The notes under the pieces were generated by a model that searched no databases, was not told the origin of the DNA, and worked only from the letters and a program-made list of their open reading frames with translations. Shown one piece after another: positions 18,407 to 26,489 of a stretch of 64,000 nt of DNA; positions within the stretch are counted from its first letter, which is position 1; the number at the start of each line of letters is the position of its first letter. The DNA is from Xylocopilactobacillus apicola (GTDB lineage Bacteria > Bacillota > Bacilli > Lactobacillales > Lactobacillaceae). A program made the position numbers and the translations under genes. The stretch is from contig NZ_AP026802.1 in the NCBI RefSeq assembly GCF_033095985.1, positions 496,001-560,000 on the forward strand, given 5' to 3'.

Positions 18407-19441
18407 TTAACGAGTTGAGTTGTCAACTAGGTTCAAAATCATTTCTTTAAGTTTTGGATCATTTAAATCGTCAAGCTGTTTTTCAGTATAATTCATTGAA
18501 GGCGCGAGTAAATATACAAGGAGCGCTCTAATTGAAGTCAAACGGTTCTCAGCTTCATCCCAAGCGATTGATGCAGGCGAATCTAAGACTTCATCAGTTA
18601 CTTCTTCGCCGCGGTTTGCAGGCAGACAATGCATGAACATTGCATGGCTTGATGCTTTGGCCATCAATTCTTCACTGACCTGATATTTAGGATAGAAGAT
18701 TTTCATTCTTTCGTCATATGATAATGGTGATTCATATAAGCCATACCAAACGTCAGTGTAAACAAAATCAGCATCTTTCATCGCTTCATCAGCGTTTTCA
18801 GTTACTTCAACTTTGCCGCCTGATAATTCACAGTTTCGCTTGGCAATTGCGAGACTTTCATCAGGAATTTGATATCCTTTTGGTCCAAACTGAACGAAAT
18901 GCATGCCCATCTTAGAAGCAATGAACATTAATGAAACACATACTTGAGTAGCGTCTCCGACAAATACTACTTTACAATCGCTTAATTTCTTACCAGCAGG
19001 TAAATGTTCAGCCATTGTTGTGATGTCACCAATTTCTTGGGTTGGATGATTGTAATCGCTCATTCCGTTTAAGACTGGAACAGTAGAAGTTTCAGCAAGT
19101 TTTTGAACAGTGGCGTGTTTTGCAACTCGTGCCATTAAGACATCAACTAATCTTGAAAGAACGATTGCCGTATCACCTAATGATTCACTTTCTGAACTTC
19201 CTAAATGGATCTGACCAGGTGCTAAGTATTCTGCGTGTCCTCCTAATTGAGTCATTGCAGTTTCAAAGGCAACTCGCGTTCTTGTTGATGATTCTTCAAA
19301 GATCATTCCCAAAGTCCGGTTGGGTAACAGGTTGGGGTAGTTCCCTCTTTTAATATCGCGTTTAATTTGAATTCCAAGATTAATTAAATATTGAATTTCC
19401 TCTCTAGTGTAAGTGTTAGTATCGATAAAATCGCGTTTCAT
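18407..19441 (-). CDS. ptcA: Putrescine carbamoyltransferase
   Basis: A 344-residue member of the aspartate/ornithine transcarbamylase family. The carbamoyl-phosphate motif is [10 protein letters not shown] (about residues 52-61), followed by NHPTQEIGD and MHCLPANRG. The C-terminal extension [14 protein letters not shown] fits the extra helix of putrescine carbamoyltransferases, and the agmatine context favours putrescine over ornithine. It phosphorolyses N-carbamoylputrescine to putrescine and carbamoyl phosphate, which carbamate kinase uses. First gene of the minus-strand agmatine operon. ATG at 19441 with AAAGGATG upstream. Confidence 0.9.
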   Translation of the reverse strand: MKRDFIDTNTYTREEIQYLINLGIQIKRDIKRGNYPNLLPNRTLGMIFEESSTRTRVAFETAMTQLGGHAEYLAPGQIHLGSSESESLGDTAIVLSRLVDVLMARVAKHATVQKLAETSTVPVLNGMSDYNHPTQEIGDITTMAEHLPAGKKLSDCKVVFVGDATQVCVSLMFIASKMGMHFVQFGPKGYQIPDESLAIAKRNCELSGGKVEVTENADEAMKDADFVYTDVWYGLYESPLSYDERMKIFYPKYQVSEELMAKASSHAMFMHCLPANRGEEVTDEVLDSPASIAWDEAENRLTSIRALLVYLLAPSMNYTEKQLDDLNDPKLKEMILNLVDNSTR

Positions 19442-19510
19442 AAGTACATCCTTTCAAGTAAATATCGTTAAGAGTCGTCGTTTTTCTTAACCGTGATTTA
19501 ATATAAATCG

Positions 19511-19524
19511 TGAAAGCGATTAAA
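19511..19524. promoter_or_regulatory. Candidate cre (CcpA) site in the agmatine divergent promoter region
   Basis: TGAAAGCGATTAAA matches the catabolite-responsive element consensus TGWNANCGNTNWCA at 13 of 14 positions. It lies in the 300-base gap between ptcA and the antiporter gene, about 70 bases upstream of the ptcA start. Catabolite repression of agmatine deiminase genes is known in enterococci and lactococci. The rest of the gap shows A/T-rich sequence and no gene. Confidence 0.5.
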
Positions 19525-19699
19525 TAAAGGCAATAACGCTTAATTGAATTTAAATTGAAGATCATGTAGTTTGTTACATTTTGCGTAACAAAGACAAGAC
19601 TAAAAAATGTATCAATTTCCGCAAAATAAAACAAAGTACAAGGTAGTTGTTACTCTGCCACAAATGAAGAAAGCCCTTTCTAGTAACGAATTTGCCTTC

Positions 19700-19705
19700 T
19701 ATACT
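19700..19705 (+). promoter_or_regulatory. -10 box candidate for the agmatine antiporter gene
   Basis: TATACT is a five-of-six -10 match, 37 bases upstream of the antiporter ATG. I see no strong -35 at the usual distance, which would fit an activator-dependent promoter. Confidence 0.3.
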
Positions 19706-19741
19706 GATTATGTTAAAAGATAAAGGAGAAATGAAAAAGTT

Positions 19742-21103
19742 ATGCCTCAAAAGAAAAAATTTAGCCTCATGAGTGCGGTCTTATCAGTTATTTGTGTGGT
19801 ATTTGTTGCCGAAGCAGCTGCACCAGTTGCCTCAATTGGAAATTCTCAGTTTTTCTGGTGGATTTTCTTATTAGTCTTGTTCCTTTTGCCATACGGACTG
19901 ATCTCTTCAGAACTTGGAACCACTTATATTGGTGAAGGTGGCTTATATGATTGGATCACTAAAGCTTTTGGTCACAAATGGGGGGCAAGAGTTGCTTGGT
20001 ACTACTGGATTAACTTTCCGCTGTGGCTTGCATCTCTTGCTGTAATGTGCCCTGGCTTAATTGAAACGATATTTAACATTAAGCTTGGGACTTGGACTGG
20101 TGTTTTAATTGAATTAATCTTCATCTGGTTAATCATTTGGATCAGTTTCTATCCAGTCAGCGATAGCGTTTGGATTTTAAATAGTGCCGCGATCATTAAA
20201 ATGACTCTTGCAATCTTAATTGGAGTACTTGGGATTTACGCTGCAGCAACTAAAGGGATGGCTAACGAATTTACATTAAAGAGTTTGTTGCCAACTTTTG
20301 ATTTGCATAGCCTCTCTTTTGTTTCGGTCATAATTTTTAATCTATTGGGCTTTGAAGTAATTTGTACGATGGCCGACCAAATGGAAAATCCGACTAAACA
20401 AATTAAACAATCGATTATCATTGGAGGCATTGTAATTGCAGCAATTTATATCTTTTCAGCCTTCGGAATTGGCGTTGCAATTCCAACTGACAAGATTAAC
20501 ACCGGCAGTGGTTTAATGGATGCCTTTAAATTGCTTTTGGGTACTGATCACGGTTTTTTCATTGGCTTAATTGCATTTTTGTTCCTATTAACTTTGTTTG
20601 GCAACATGATTTCTTGGTCGTTTGGAGTAAATAGCGTTGCTTGTTATGCTGCCAAAAATGGCGATATGCCAAAAGTTTTCGCTAAACAATCATCGAAAAA
20701 TGAGATGCCAAACGGCTCTTCAATTATGAATGGAATCATTGCTTCATTAATCGTGATTGCCGCACCGCTGCTTCCAAGTCAAGATCTATTTTGGTCATTC
20801 TTCTCATTGAACTTGGTCATGTTAATGCTTGCATACATCCCGATTTTCCCAGCTTTCTTAAAGCTTAGAAAAATTGATCCTGACACGACGAGACCTTTTA
20901 AAGTTGGCGGCAGCAAGACCTTCATTACGATTTTGGCCTATATTCCAGTAGTCTTGATCGTGATCGCTTTAATCTTTACAGCGGTGCCGCTAGATTTTAG
21001 CAAGGACAGTATGACTGAACAGTTACCGATTTTTATTGGGACGATTATTATGATTATCATTGAAGAGATCATTATCAAAGTTAAAAAAATTACTAAAGAA
21101 TAA
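19742..21103 (+). CDS. aguD: APC-family amino acid/amine antiporter, probably agmatine:putrescine
   Basis: A 453-residue permease with twelve predicted helices of the APC superfamily; PVASIGNSQ in helix 1 and the conserved Glu-rich segment SSELGTTYIGEGGLYDWI after helix 2 are typical of this class. Divergent from, and only sharing regulation with, the agmatine catabolic operon, it most likely imports agmatine in exchange for putrescine, as AguD does in E. faecalis. The ribosome site AAAGGAG ends 13 bases before the ATG, which is rather long. The specificity rests on context. Confidence 0.82.
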   Translation: MPQKKKFSLMSAVLSVICVVFVAEAAAPVASIGNSQFFWWIFLLVLFLLPYGLISSELGTTYIGEGGLYDWITKAFGHKWGARVAWYYWINFPLWLASLAVMCPGLIETIFNIKLGTWTGVLIELIFIWLIIWISFYPVSDSVWILNSAAIIKMTLAILIGVLGIYAAATKGMANEFTLKSLLPTFDLHSLSFVSVIIFNLLGFEVICTMADQMENPTKQIKQSIIIGGIVIAAIYIFSAFGIGVAIPTDKINTGSGLMDAFKLLLGTDHGFFIGLIAFLFLLTLFGNMISWSFGVNSVACYAAKNGDMPKVFAKQSSKNEMPNGSSIMNGIIASLIVIAAPLLPSQDLFWSFFSLNLVMLMLAYIPIFPAFLKLRKIDPDTTRPFKVGGSKTFITILAYIPVVLIVIALIFTAVPLDFSKDSMTEQLPIFIGTIIMIIIEEIIIKVKKITKE

Positions 21104-21107
21104 AAAT

Positions 21108-21139
21108 AAAAAAGCTGGGAACGAATTCCTAGCTTTTTT
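21108..21139. terminator. Bidirectional terminator between antiporter and GNAT genes
   Basis: AAAAAAGCT-GGGAA pairs with TTCC-AGCTTTTTT; A-run on one side and T-run on the other allow use by both convergent genes. The stop codon of the GNAT gene overlaps it. Confidence 0.8.
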
Positions 21140-21707
21140 AGTCTAAGCTGCGGTGCATATGAGTATAGTTATGAGGTCCGATCTTAACTCGATTTACTTC
21201 TTTAAATCCGACGCGCTCATATAGTTCTTTAGCTTTGGGGTTGCTGTCATCAACATTGAGGCCGATCACTTTTTTGCCAGCTTTTTTTGCCATTTCAGAT
21301 GAACTTGCTAAAAGGGCGGTACCAACTCCGCGGTTGCGAAAATGTTCGTCAACCACAAGTGAATCTAAATACCATTCATCGCCATATACTTCTGAATTAG
21401 GAAAGAATTTTTCTTTGATTTTAAACTTTTCCTCGGTCAGGCGATCTAACTCAAGATTAACACTTGTTTCATCTTCGGCAGGAAATCCGTAAGCAATGCC
21501 AATGATTTGACCGTCTTCTTCGGCGACAATTGCGCGCGAGTGATGATAACGGCCGTTAGGATCTCTTAAACTTGCTTCGAAGATCAATTGCTCCGAACGC
21601 TCGGGACCGAGTTCTCGGTATAGTTGGGTTTGCATGTCATCAATAATGGACATCTCTAACTGAATTAATCTTTTAAGATCCTTTTTTGTAGCAACTCTAA
21701 TTTTCAT
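21138..21707 (-). CDS. GNAT-family N-acetyltransferase
   Basis: A 189-residue acetyltransferase starting MKIRVATKKDLKRL, with the acetyl-CoA motif A at VVDEHFRNRGVGTALLASS and motif B at VIGLNVDDSNPKAKELYERVGF. The ATG at 21707 has a GGAGG site seven bases upstream, so the longer frame to 21818 is rejected. Substrate not predictable; stand-alone gene convergent with the antiporter. Confidence 0.82.
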   Translation of the reverse strand: MKIRVATKKDLKRLIQLEMSIIDDMQTQLYRELGPERSEQLIFEASLRDPNGRYHHSRAIVAEEDGQIIGIAYGFPAEDETSVNLELDRLTEEKFKIKEKFFPNSEVYGDEWYLDSLVVDEHFRNRGVGTALLASSSEMAKKAGKKVIGLNVDDSNPKAKELYERVGFKEVNRVKIGPHNYTHMHRSLD

Positions 21708-21851
21708 AAAGTCCTCCTTAGAACTATTTATATCATAAAGAAGAGGGGGTAGCTTTTGCAAATTTTCAAAGAAATTGGTTAAAAATCTGGAAATTAAACC
21801 TAATAAATCCTTATTCATGATAAACTGGTAACCAAGATAAGGAGCGTTTTT

Positions 21852-23399
21852 ATGTCATTAACAATTAATTCTTGTTTATTACTTTTAAAAGAGCATCACT
21901 TGTTAAAGAGTAGTGCAATTCAGGGCGATCCGGCAACAGTTATGACGGATATATCATTTGATTCGCGGCAGGTGAAGGAAAATTGTATTTTCTTTTGTAA
22001 AGGCGATCGGTTTCGACCCGCTTTTTTAACGATGGCGCGCGAACAAGGGGCGATTACTTATGTGGCTGAGAAACCATTGGTTGAAGGCAGCGGCCTTAAT
22101 GCTTTGATTGTTCGCAATGTTACTAAGGCAATGGCTATTTTGGCGGCTGCTTTTTATGATTATCCGCAAGATGATCTTAATACTTTAGCGATTACAGGAA
22201 CCAAAGGTAAAACGACCGCGGCTTATTTTGCCCATGCGATTTTGGATAAACAAATTCCTCAGCGCGTCGCTTTATTTTCCACGATTGAACGAGTTATGGG
22301 GACGAAACCGGAAGATACAATTCCAGCTAAGCTTTCAACACCAGAGAGTATTGATTTGTTTTCGGAAATGAATCAAGCCAGTGTTAATGATTTAACAGAT
22401 CTTGTGATGGAAGTTTCGAGCCAGGCTTACCTTAGAAATCGAGTTTTTGGCTTAACCTACGATGTTGGATTATTTCTTAATATTTCGCCCGATCACATTG
22501 GCGAAAATGAGCACCCGAATTATGCAAATTATCTTCATAACAAAATTCAGCTGATTATGAATTCGCGCAAAGTCGTGTTAAATGCCCAAACTCAAGACTG
22601 GGACATGGTTTTGAAATCAGCTCAGGTTAGCACAGATGAAGACAGCATTTTTATTTTCGCTAACAAAGATTATTTGAGCGATCATCCGGAAACGGAGTTA
22701 GATTTTTATTATTTGGTTAATGAAGATTTGATTAACGGAGTCAAATTCACCTTGAAAGCTAGCTCGCAAAAAGGGAAATTGTTGGATATTGAGGGAGATT
22801 ATGAAATTTCAATGCCTGGGGTTTTCAACGTCGTAGATGCTGTTGGGGCGATAATTTCGGCGACTCTTTTGGGAGCTAATCGGCATGAGGCGTATTTAGG
22901 GATCAAAGATGTGCGGGTGCCAGGCCGGCTAGAAGTTGTCGATTTGAAAAATCACGGAACAGGGATTGTGGATTTTGCGCACAATAAGTTGAGCTTGTCA
23001 GCGACCTTAAATTTCATTAAAACGAAATTTCCACAAGCCAAAATTGGGGTTGTGACTGGTAGTGCGGGCGAAAAGGGCATCAATCGACGCGCCGATATGG
23101 GAGAAGTGCTCAATACAATGGCAGATCGGGTTTATTTGACGACTGACGATCCAGATTTTGAAGAGGCGAGTGATATCGCAAAGGAAATGAGTTCATGTAT
23201 CGTTAATGAAAATGTCAAAGTTCAATTTATTGAAGATCGGGCCGAGGCGATTAAGCAAGCAGTTCGTGATAGTGGCTCAAACGATGTTGTTTTGATTGCC
23301 GGTAAAGGTGCTGACAAATACATGATTATTCGGGGCCAGCGTTTGCCGTACGAAGGCGATAAAGAGTTAGCTTTAAAAAGTGCTGAGGAACTTGGATGA
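21852..23399 (+). CDS. murE: MurE-type UDP-MurNAc-tripeptide ligase
   Basis: A 515-residue Mur ligase. The N-terminal Mur domain is followed by the ATP loop ITGTKGKTTAAYFAH, the central domain with the EVSSQAYLRNRVFG and DHIGENEHPNYANYLHNK motifs, and the C-terminal domain with GVVTGSAGEKGINRRADMGE. It adds the third residue of the stem peptide, L-Lys in most lactobacilli; the diaminopimelate signature DNPR is not seen (the region reads TTDDPDFE). It overlaps the following racemase gene by four bases (ATGA), so both proteins are made from one message. Confidence 0.88.
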   Translation: MSLTINSCLLLLKEHHLLKSSAIQGDPATVMTDISFDSRQVKENCIFFCKGDRFRPAFLTMAREQGAITYVAEKPLVEGSGLNALIVRNVTKAMAILAAAFYDYPQDDLNTLAITGTKGKTTAAYFAHAILDKQIPQRVALFSTIERVMGTKPEDTIPAKLSTPESIDLFSEMNQASVNDLTDLVMEVSSQAYLRNRVFGLTYDVGLFLNISPDHIGENEHPNYANYLHNKIQLIMNSRKVVLNAQTQDWDMVLKSAQVSTDEDSIFIFANKDYLSDHPETELDFYYLVNEDLINGVKFTLKASSQKGKLLDIEGDYEISMPGVFNVVDAVGAIISATLLGANRHEAYLGIKDVRVPGRLEVVDLKNHGTGIVDFAHNKLSLSATLNFIKTKFPQAKIGVVTGSAGEKGINRRADMGEVLNTMADRVYLTTDDPDFEEASDIAKEMSSCIVNENVKVQFIEDRAEAIKQAVRDSGSNDVVLIAGKGADKYMIIRGQRLPYEGDKELALKSAEELG

Positions 23400-24181
23400 A
23401 GCGATTTTTTACAATCCTTGGCGGCATGGGAACTGCTGCTTCGATGAACTTTGAGAAAATTCTCAATGAGCGAACTCACGCCACAAGAGATCAGGATTAT
23501 TATGATTATCTTTTGGTTAATCATGCGAGTGTACCTGATCGAACTGCTTATATTTTAAATCATCGTAAGGAGAGCTTTTTGCCGGCGCTTAGTGATGATC
23601 TGATCCAACAAAATTTATTAAAGCCTAACTTCATTGCGATGGCTTGCAATACCGCGCACTACTTTTATCCGGAACTCCAGGCAATGACTGAGATTCCGAT
23701 TTTGCATATGCCATTTTTAGTGGCGCTTGAAGCAGTTAATCGTTATCCTGATCAAAAATCGTTTGGCCTTTTGGCAACTAAAGGCACGCTCAGTGATCAC
23801 GTTTATGAGAAATGTTTTGAAATTTTAGGGCGCGAGGTAATACTTCCGAGTGAAGAACTGGCGGATTTAGTGATGAAATTTATTTATGAAAATGTCAAGC
23901 AAGAAAATCAGTTAGATCGGGAGTTCTTTAATCAGATCTTAAAACGCGCTCGCGATTATTTTGGCGTTTCTACGCTGATTTTAGGATGTACCGAATTATC
24001 CTATGCCGCTGATGTTCTGCAAATTACCGATAATTTATTGGACTCTCAGAGTATTTTAGTTGATCGGACTTTGGAACTCGCGTATGCATTTCGTTATCAG
24101 TCTGCCCAAGTTCCGATTTTATTGCAAAAAATGAAAACAATCGGCGACCAAAAAGGATTACTTGATAAAATTAGTGATTAA
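23396..24181 (+). CDS. Aspartate racemase family protein
   Basis: A 261-residue cofactor-independent Asp/Glu racemase family member. GGMGTAASMNF is the N-terminal loop, and the two catalytic cysteines are in MACNTAHYF and ILGCTELSY. The four-base overlap with murE implies a cell-wall role: in many lactic acid bacteria D-Asp made by such an enzyme is attached to the stem-peptide Lys as cross-bridge. A glutamate racemase role is less likely because the wording is of the RacD group. Confidence 0.88.
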   Translation: MKRFFTILGGMGTAASMNFEKILNERTHATRDQDYYDYLLVNHASVPDRTAYILNHRKESFLPALSDDLIQQNLLKPNFIAMACNTAHYFYPELQAMTEIPILHMPFLVALEAVNRYPDQKSFGLLATKGTLSDHVYEKCFEILGREVILPSEELADLVMKFIYENVKQENQLDREFFNQILKRARDYFGVSTLILGCTELSYAADVLQITDNLLDSQSILVDRTLELAYAFRYQSAQVPILLQKMKTIGDQKGLLDKISD

Positions 24182-24210
24182 AAATGCGCTTAAAGATAGT
24201 GCATTTTTTT
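24181..24210 (+). terminator. Intrinsic terminator after murE-racemase
   Basis: AAAATGCGC pairs with GTGCATTTT (one G-T pair), nine-base loop and a run of seven T. It sits directly after the racemase stop codon. Confidence 0.75.
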
Positions 24211-24226
24211 GAAAGTGGGATGAAAG

Positions 24227-25156
24227 TTGAAAAAGAAACGATGGGTCATTTGGATTAGTACAATAGTCCTTATTTTATTAGTTATTCTGGGATTTGCCAG
24301 CGATTATATGTTTAATTATGCGTTTGTGCGCAGCGACAAAAGCTTTATTAAATCAAATCTACCGGTCGCTTTAAAAAAATCGCAGAGCTGGTTAAGGTCG
24401 ACACCAAAAGAAACTTGGTATGAACGCTCATCCCAAGGCAATCTGCGTTTAGCGGCAAATTTTGTTCCAGCTGCTAAGAAAACCAATCAAACGATTGTCA
24501 TATTTCACGGCTATACCAGAGATTCAGAGTATATGGCAGATTTTATTCAGCTTTTTCATGATCAGGGATATAATGTCTTGGCGCCGGATGCGCGAGCTTC
24601 TGGTAAATCAGAAGGTAAAATTATTGGATATGGTTGGCCTGAACGCAAGGATAATTTACGATGGATTAATAAATTGATTCAGAAAACTGGCGGCAATAAA
24701 GCTCAGATTGGGTTATTTGGAGTTAGCATGGGCGGTGCATCGGTGATGTTTCTAGCTGGTGAGAAATTACCATCACAGGTCAAAGTACTAGTTGAAGATT
24801 GCGGGTACTCAAGTATTAAAGGAGAGCTTACTTATCAGCTAAAAGAGATGTTTAATCTCCCTAGTTTTCCTTTGATTCCAGCAGTAAACCTTGAGACAAG
24901 AGTGCGCGGCGGCTACAACTTTAACGACGGCGATGCAATAAAACAACTCCAAAAAAATAAGCTGCCAATATTATTTATTCATGGCAGCAAAGATTCTTTT
25001 GTTCCGACTAAAATGGTCTATGATAATTATCGCGCGACGAATGCTCCGAAAAAACTTTATGTCGTTAAAGGCGCAGAACACGCTAATTCTTATGCAACTG
25101 AACCGACAAAATACCGAAAGACAGTTGGGACCTTTATTAAAAACTATTTGCCGTGA
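24227..25156 (+). CDS. Membrane-anchored alpha/beta hydrolase
   Basis: A 309-residue hydrolase with one N-terminal membrane helix (residues 7-27) and an extracytoplasmic catalytic domain. The nucleophile elbow is GVSMGG (Ser near residue 167), the acid is likely Asp in HGSKDSFVP and the His in GAEHANSY. The oxyanion region is IVIFHGYTRDS. This layout is shared by many Firmicute hydrolases of the YqkD type with unknown substrate. TTG start at 24227 after a GGGATGAAAG site. It ends 13 bases inside the convergent CNNM gene. Confidence 0.85.
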   Translation: MKKKRWVIWISTIVLILLVILGFASDYMFNYAFVRSDKSFIKSNLPVALKKSQSWLRSTPKETWYERSSQGNLRLAANFVPAAKKTNQTIVIFHGYTRDSEYMADFIQLFHDQGYNVLAPDARASGKSEGKIIGYGWPERKDNLRWINKLIQKTGGNKAQIGLFGVSMGGASVMFLAGEKLPSQVKVLVEDCGYSSIKGELTYQLKEMFNLPSFPLIPAVNLETRVRGGYNFNDGDAIKQLQKNKLPILFIHGSKDSFVPTKMVYDNYRATNAPKKLYVVKGAEHANSYATEPTKYRKTVGTFIKNYLP

Positions 25157-26475
25157 TCGTCTTCGGCTTGATCGATAGGAATCTGATTTAGGTCAGATTC
25201 TTTTTTCGGCAGTTCTTTGACGAGAAACCAGGTGATAAAACCGCGGCGAATTTTCTGAGCAGTAAAGTTGAACTGATCAATGATAATGGAATCATTGACT
25301 TTCATTTCAGGATTTAGTTCGCTAATATATCCTGCGATTGTGGTACTTTCTGACTCTTCAAAGCTTTCGATCTCTACTTTAAAATAACGTTCAAAATCGT
25401 ATAAGGTGGTTTTGCCGGAAACGGCAAAAGTTTGATCAGGATTTTCTTGAATATATTCATCAGACACATCGTCAATTTCATCACGCACACTACCAAATAA
25501 TTCTTCGTAGATATCTTTATCGGTAATAATTCCACTCGTTCCGCCGTATTCATCGACGGCAATTACGATTGGCGTATGTTTAGAAATCATTTCTTGTAAT
25601 AAATTATGAACGGGGGTAGTTTCAGGCATTGTAATGATTGAACGCAAAAGGCGGCTGACCGTGATCGAAGCGTCGACTTGCGATTGGCGAATTAAGTCAT
25701 AAATATAAACATACCCCAAAATTTTGTCTTTATCATTATCAGCAACAACGGGATAACGACTGTACCCCTCATTTAAATAAACGATCAGCGCTTCTTTGAC
25801 GGTTGTTGTAATATCAATGACTTCAAGACTTGTGCGGTCAACCATGATATCAGTGGCGACTTTATCATTAAACTCAAAAGCTCTTTTCATATAAATCAAG
25901 TCAAAATCGTCAAGTGCACCTTGTTTCACAGCTTCTTCAGTCAGGGTAATAATTTCATCTTCGTTAACAAAATCAATTTTTTCGTCAGCCTCGTCACTAT
26001 TTTCAACAGGTTTTTCTTGAAATTTCACCAAAAAAGAAGTGATGGGCGAGAAAAGTATATCTGCGAATTTCAACAGCCAGCCAAGTCGATTGATTTCACT
26101 ATTTTTAGTAGCAATAAAAAAACGTTTGCGACTTGAGCTAATAAGAAAACTAGCAGCAAAAATTATAATAGCAAGAAATAAGAGATAAACAAGGACCTGA
26201 ACCCATTCTTGCGAAACAATTGGAACAATCAAATGTTTTTCCAATGTATTAATTAATTCGAGAGAAAAATATCCCGCTGCAATAATTGAAAGAATCCAGC
26301 TAATTACTGCGCTGTAATAAGATCTTGTCTCTTGTTTTTGCAATTTGGTCGACTGGTCATCGTCCTCACCAAATTTGATTTTGTAAAATAAAATTTGACG
26401 CCAGAAATTAAATAACTCTTCTAAGAAAAGAAAGATAAGTATACAGGCGGCGTCTGCCGTGATTGTTTCTGCCAA
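25144..26475 (-). CDS. CNNM/CBS-domain protein (hemolysin C/CorC type)
   Basis: A 443-residue membrane protein: three or four hydrophobic segments in the first 150 residues (DUF21/CNNM), a CBS pair at about 205-330 (with MVDRTSLEVIDITTT and DEYGGTSGIITDKD) and a C-terminal CorC_HlyC domain at about 345-420. Such proteins are linked to magnesium or cobalt efflux. The long linker before the CBS pair is acidic. It lies 15 bases after the CAP-domain gene and may share its transcript. Confidence 0.85.
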   Translation of the reverse strand: MAETITADAACILIFLFLEELFNFWRQILFYKIKFGEDDDQSTKLQKQETRSYYSAVISWILSIIAAGYFSLELINTLEKHLIVPIVSQEWVQVLVYLLFLAIIIFAASFLISSSRKRFFIATKNSEINRLGWLLKFADILFSPITSFLVKFQEKPVENSDEADEKIDFVNEDEIITLTEEAVKQGALDDFDLIYMKRAFEFNDKVATDIMVDRTSLEVIDITTTVKEALIVYLNEGYSRYPVVADNDKDKILGYVYIYDLIRQSQVDASITVSRLLRSIITMPETTPVHNLLQEMISKHTPIVIAVDEYGGTSGIITDKDIYEELFGSVRDEIDDVSDEYIQENPDQTFAVSGKTTLYDFERYFKVEIESFEESESTTIAGYISELNPEMKVNDSIIIDQFNFTAQKIRRGFITWFLVKELPKKESDLNQIPIDQAEDDHGK

Positions 26476-26489
26476 AATAGCTCCTTGTT

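Noticed and set aside
19416-19634. Minus-strand open frame of 72 codons across the ptcA upstream region
   Set aside because: It overlaps the ptcA start in another frame and the promoter region; composition is that of A/T-rich noncoding DNA.
19731-19772. A 13-codon open frame starting nearer the ribosome site of the antiporter gene (MKKLCLKRKNLAS)
   Set aside because: It overlaps the antiporter start out of frame and has no sign of coding selection; I treat it as chance, though the long spacing to the true ATG is noted.
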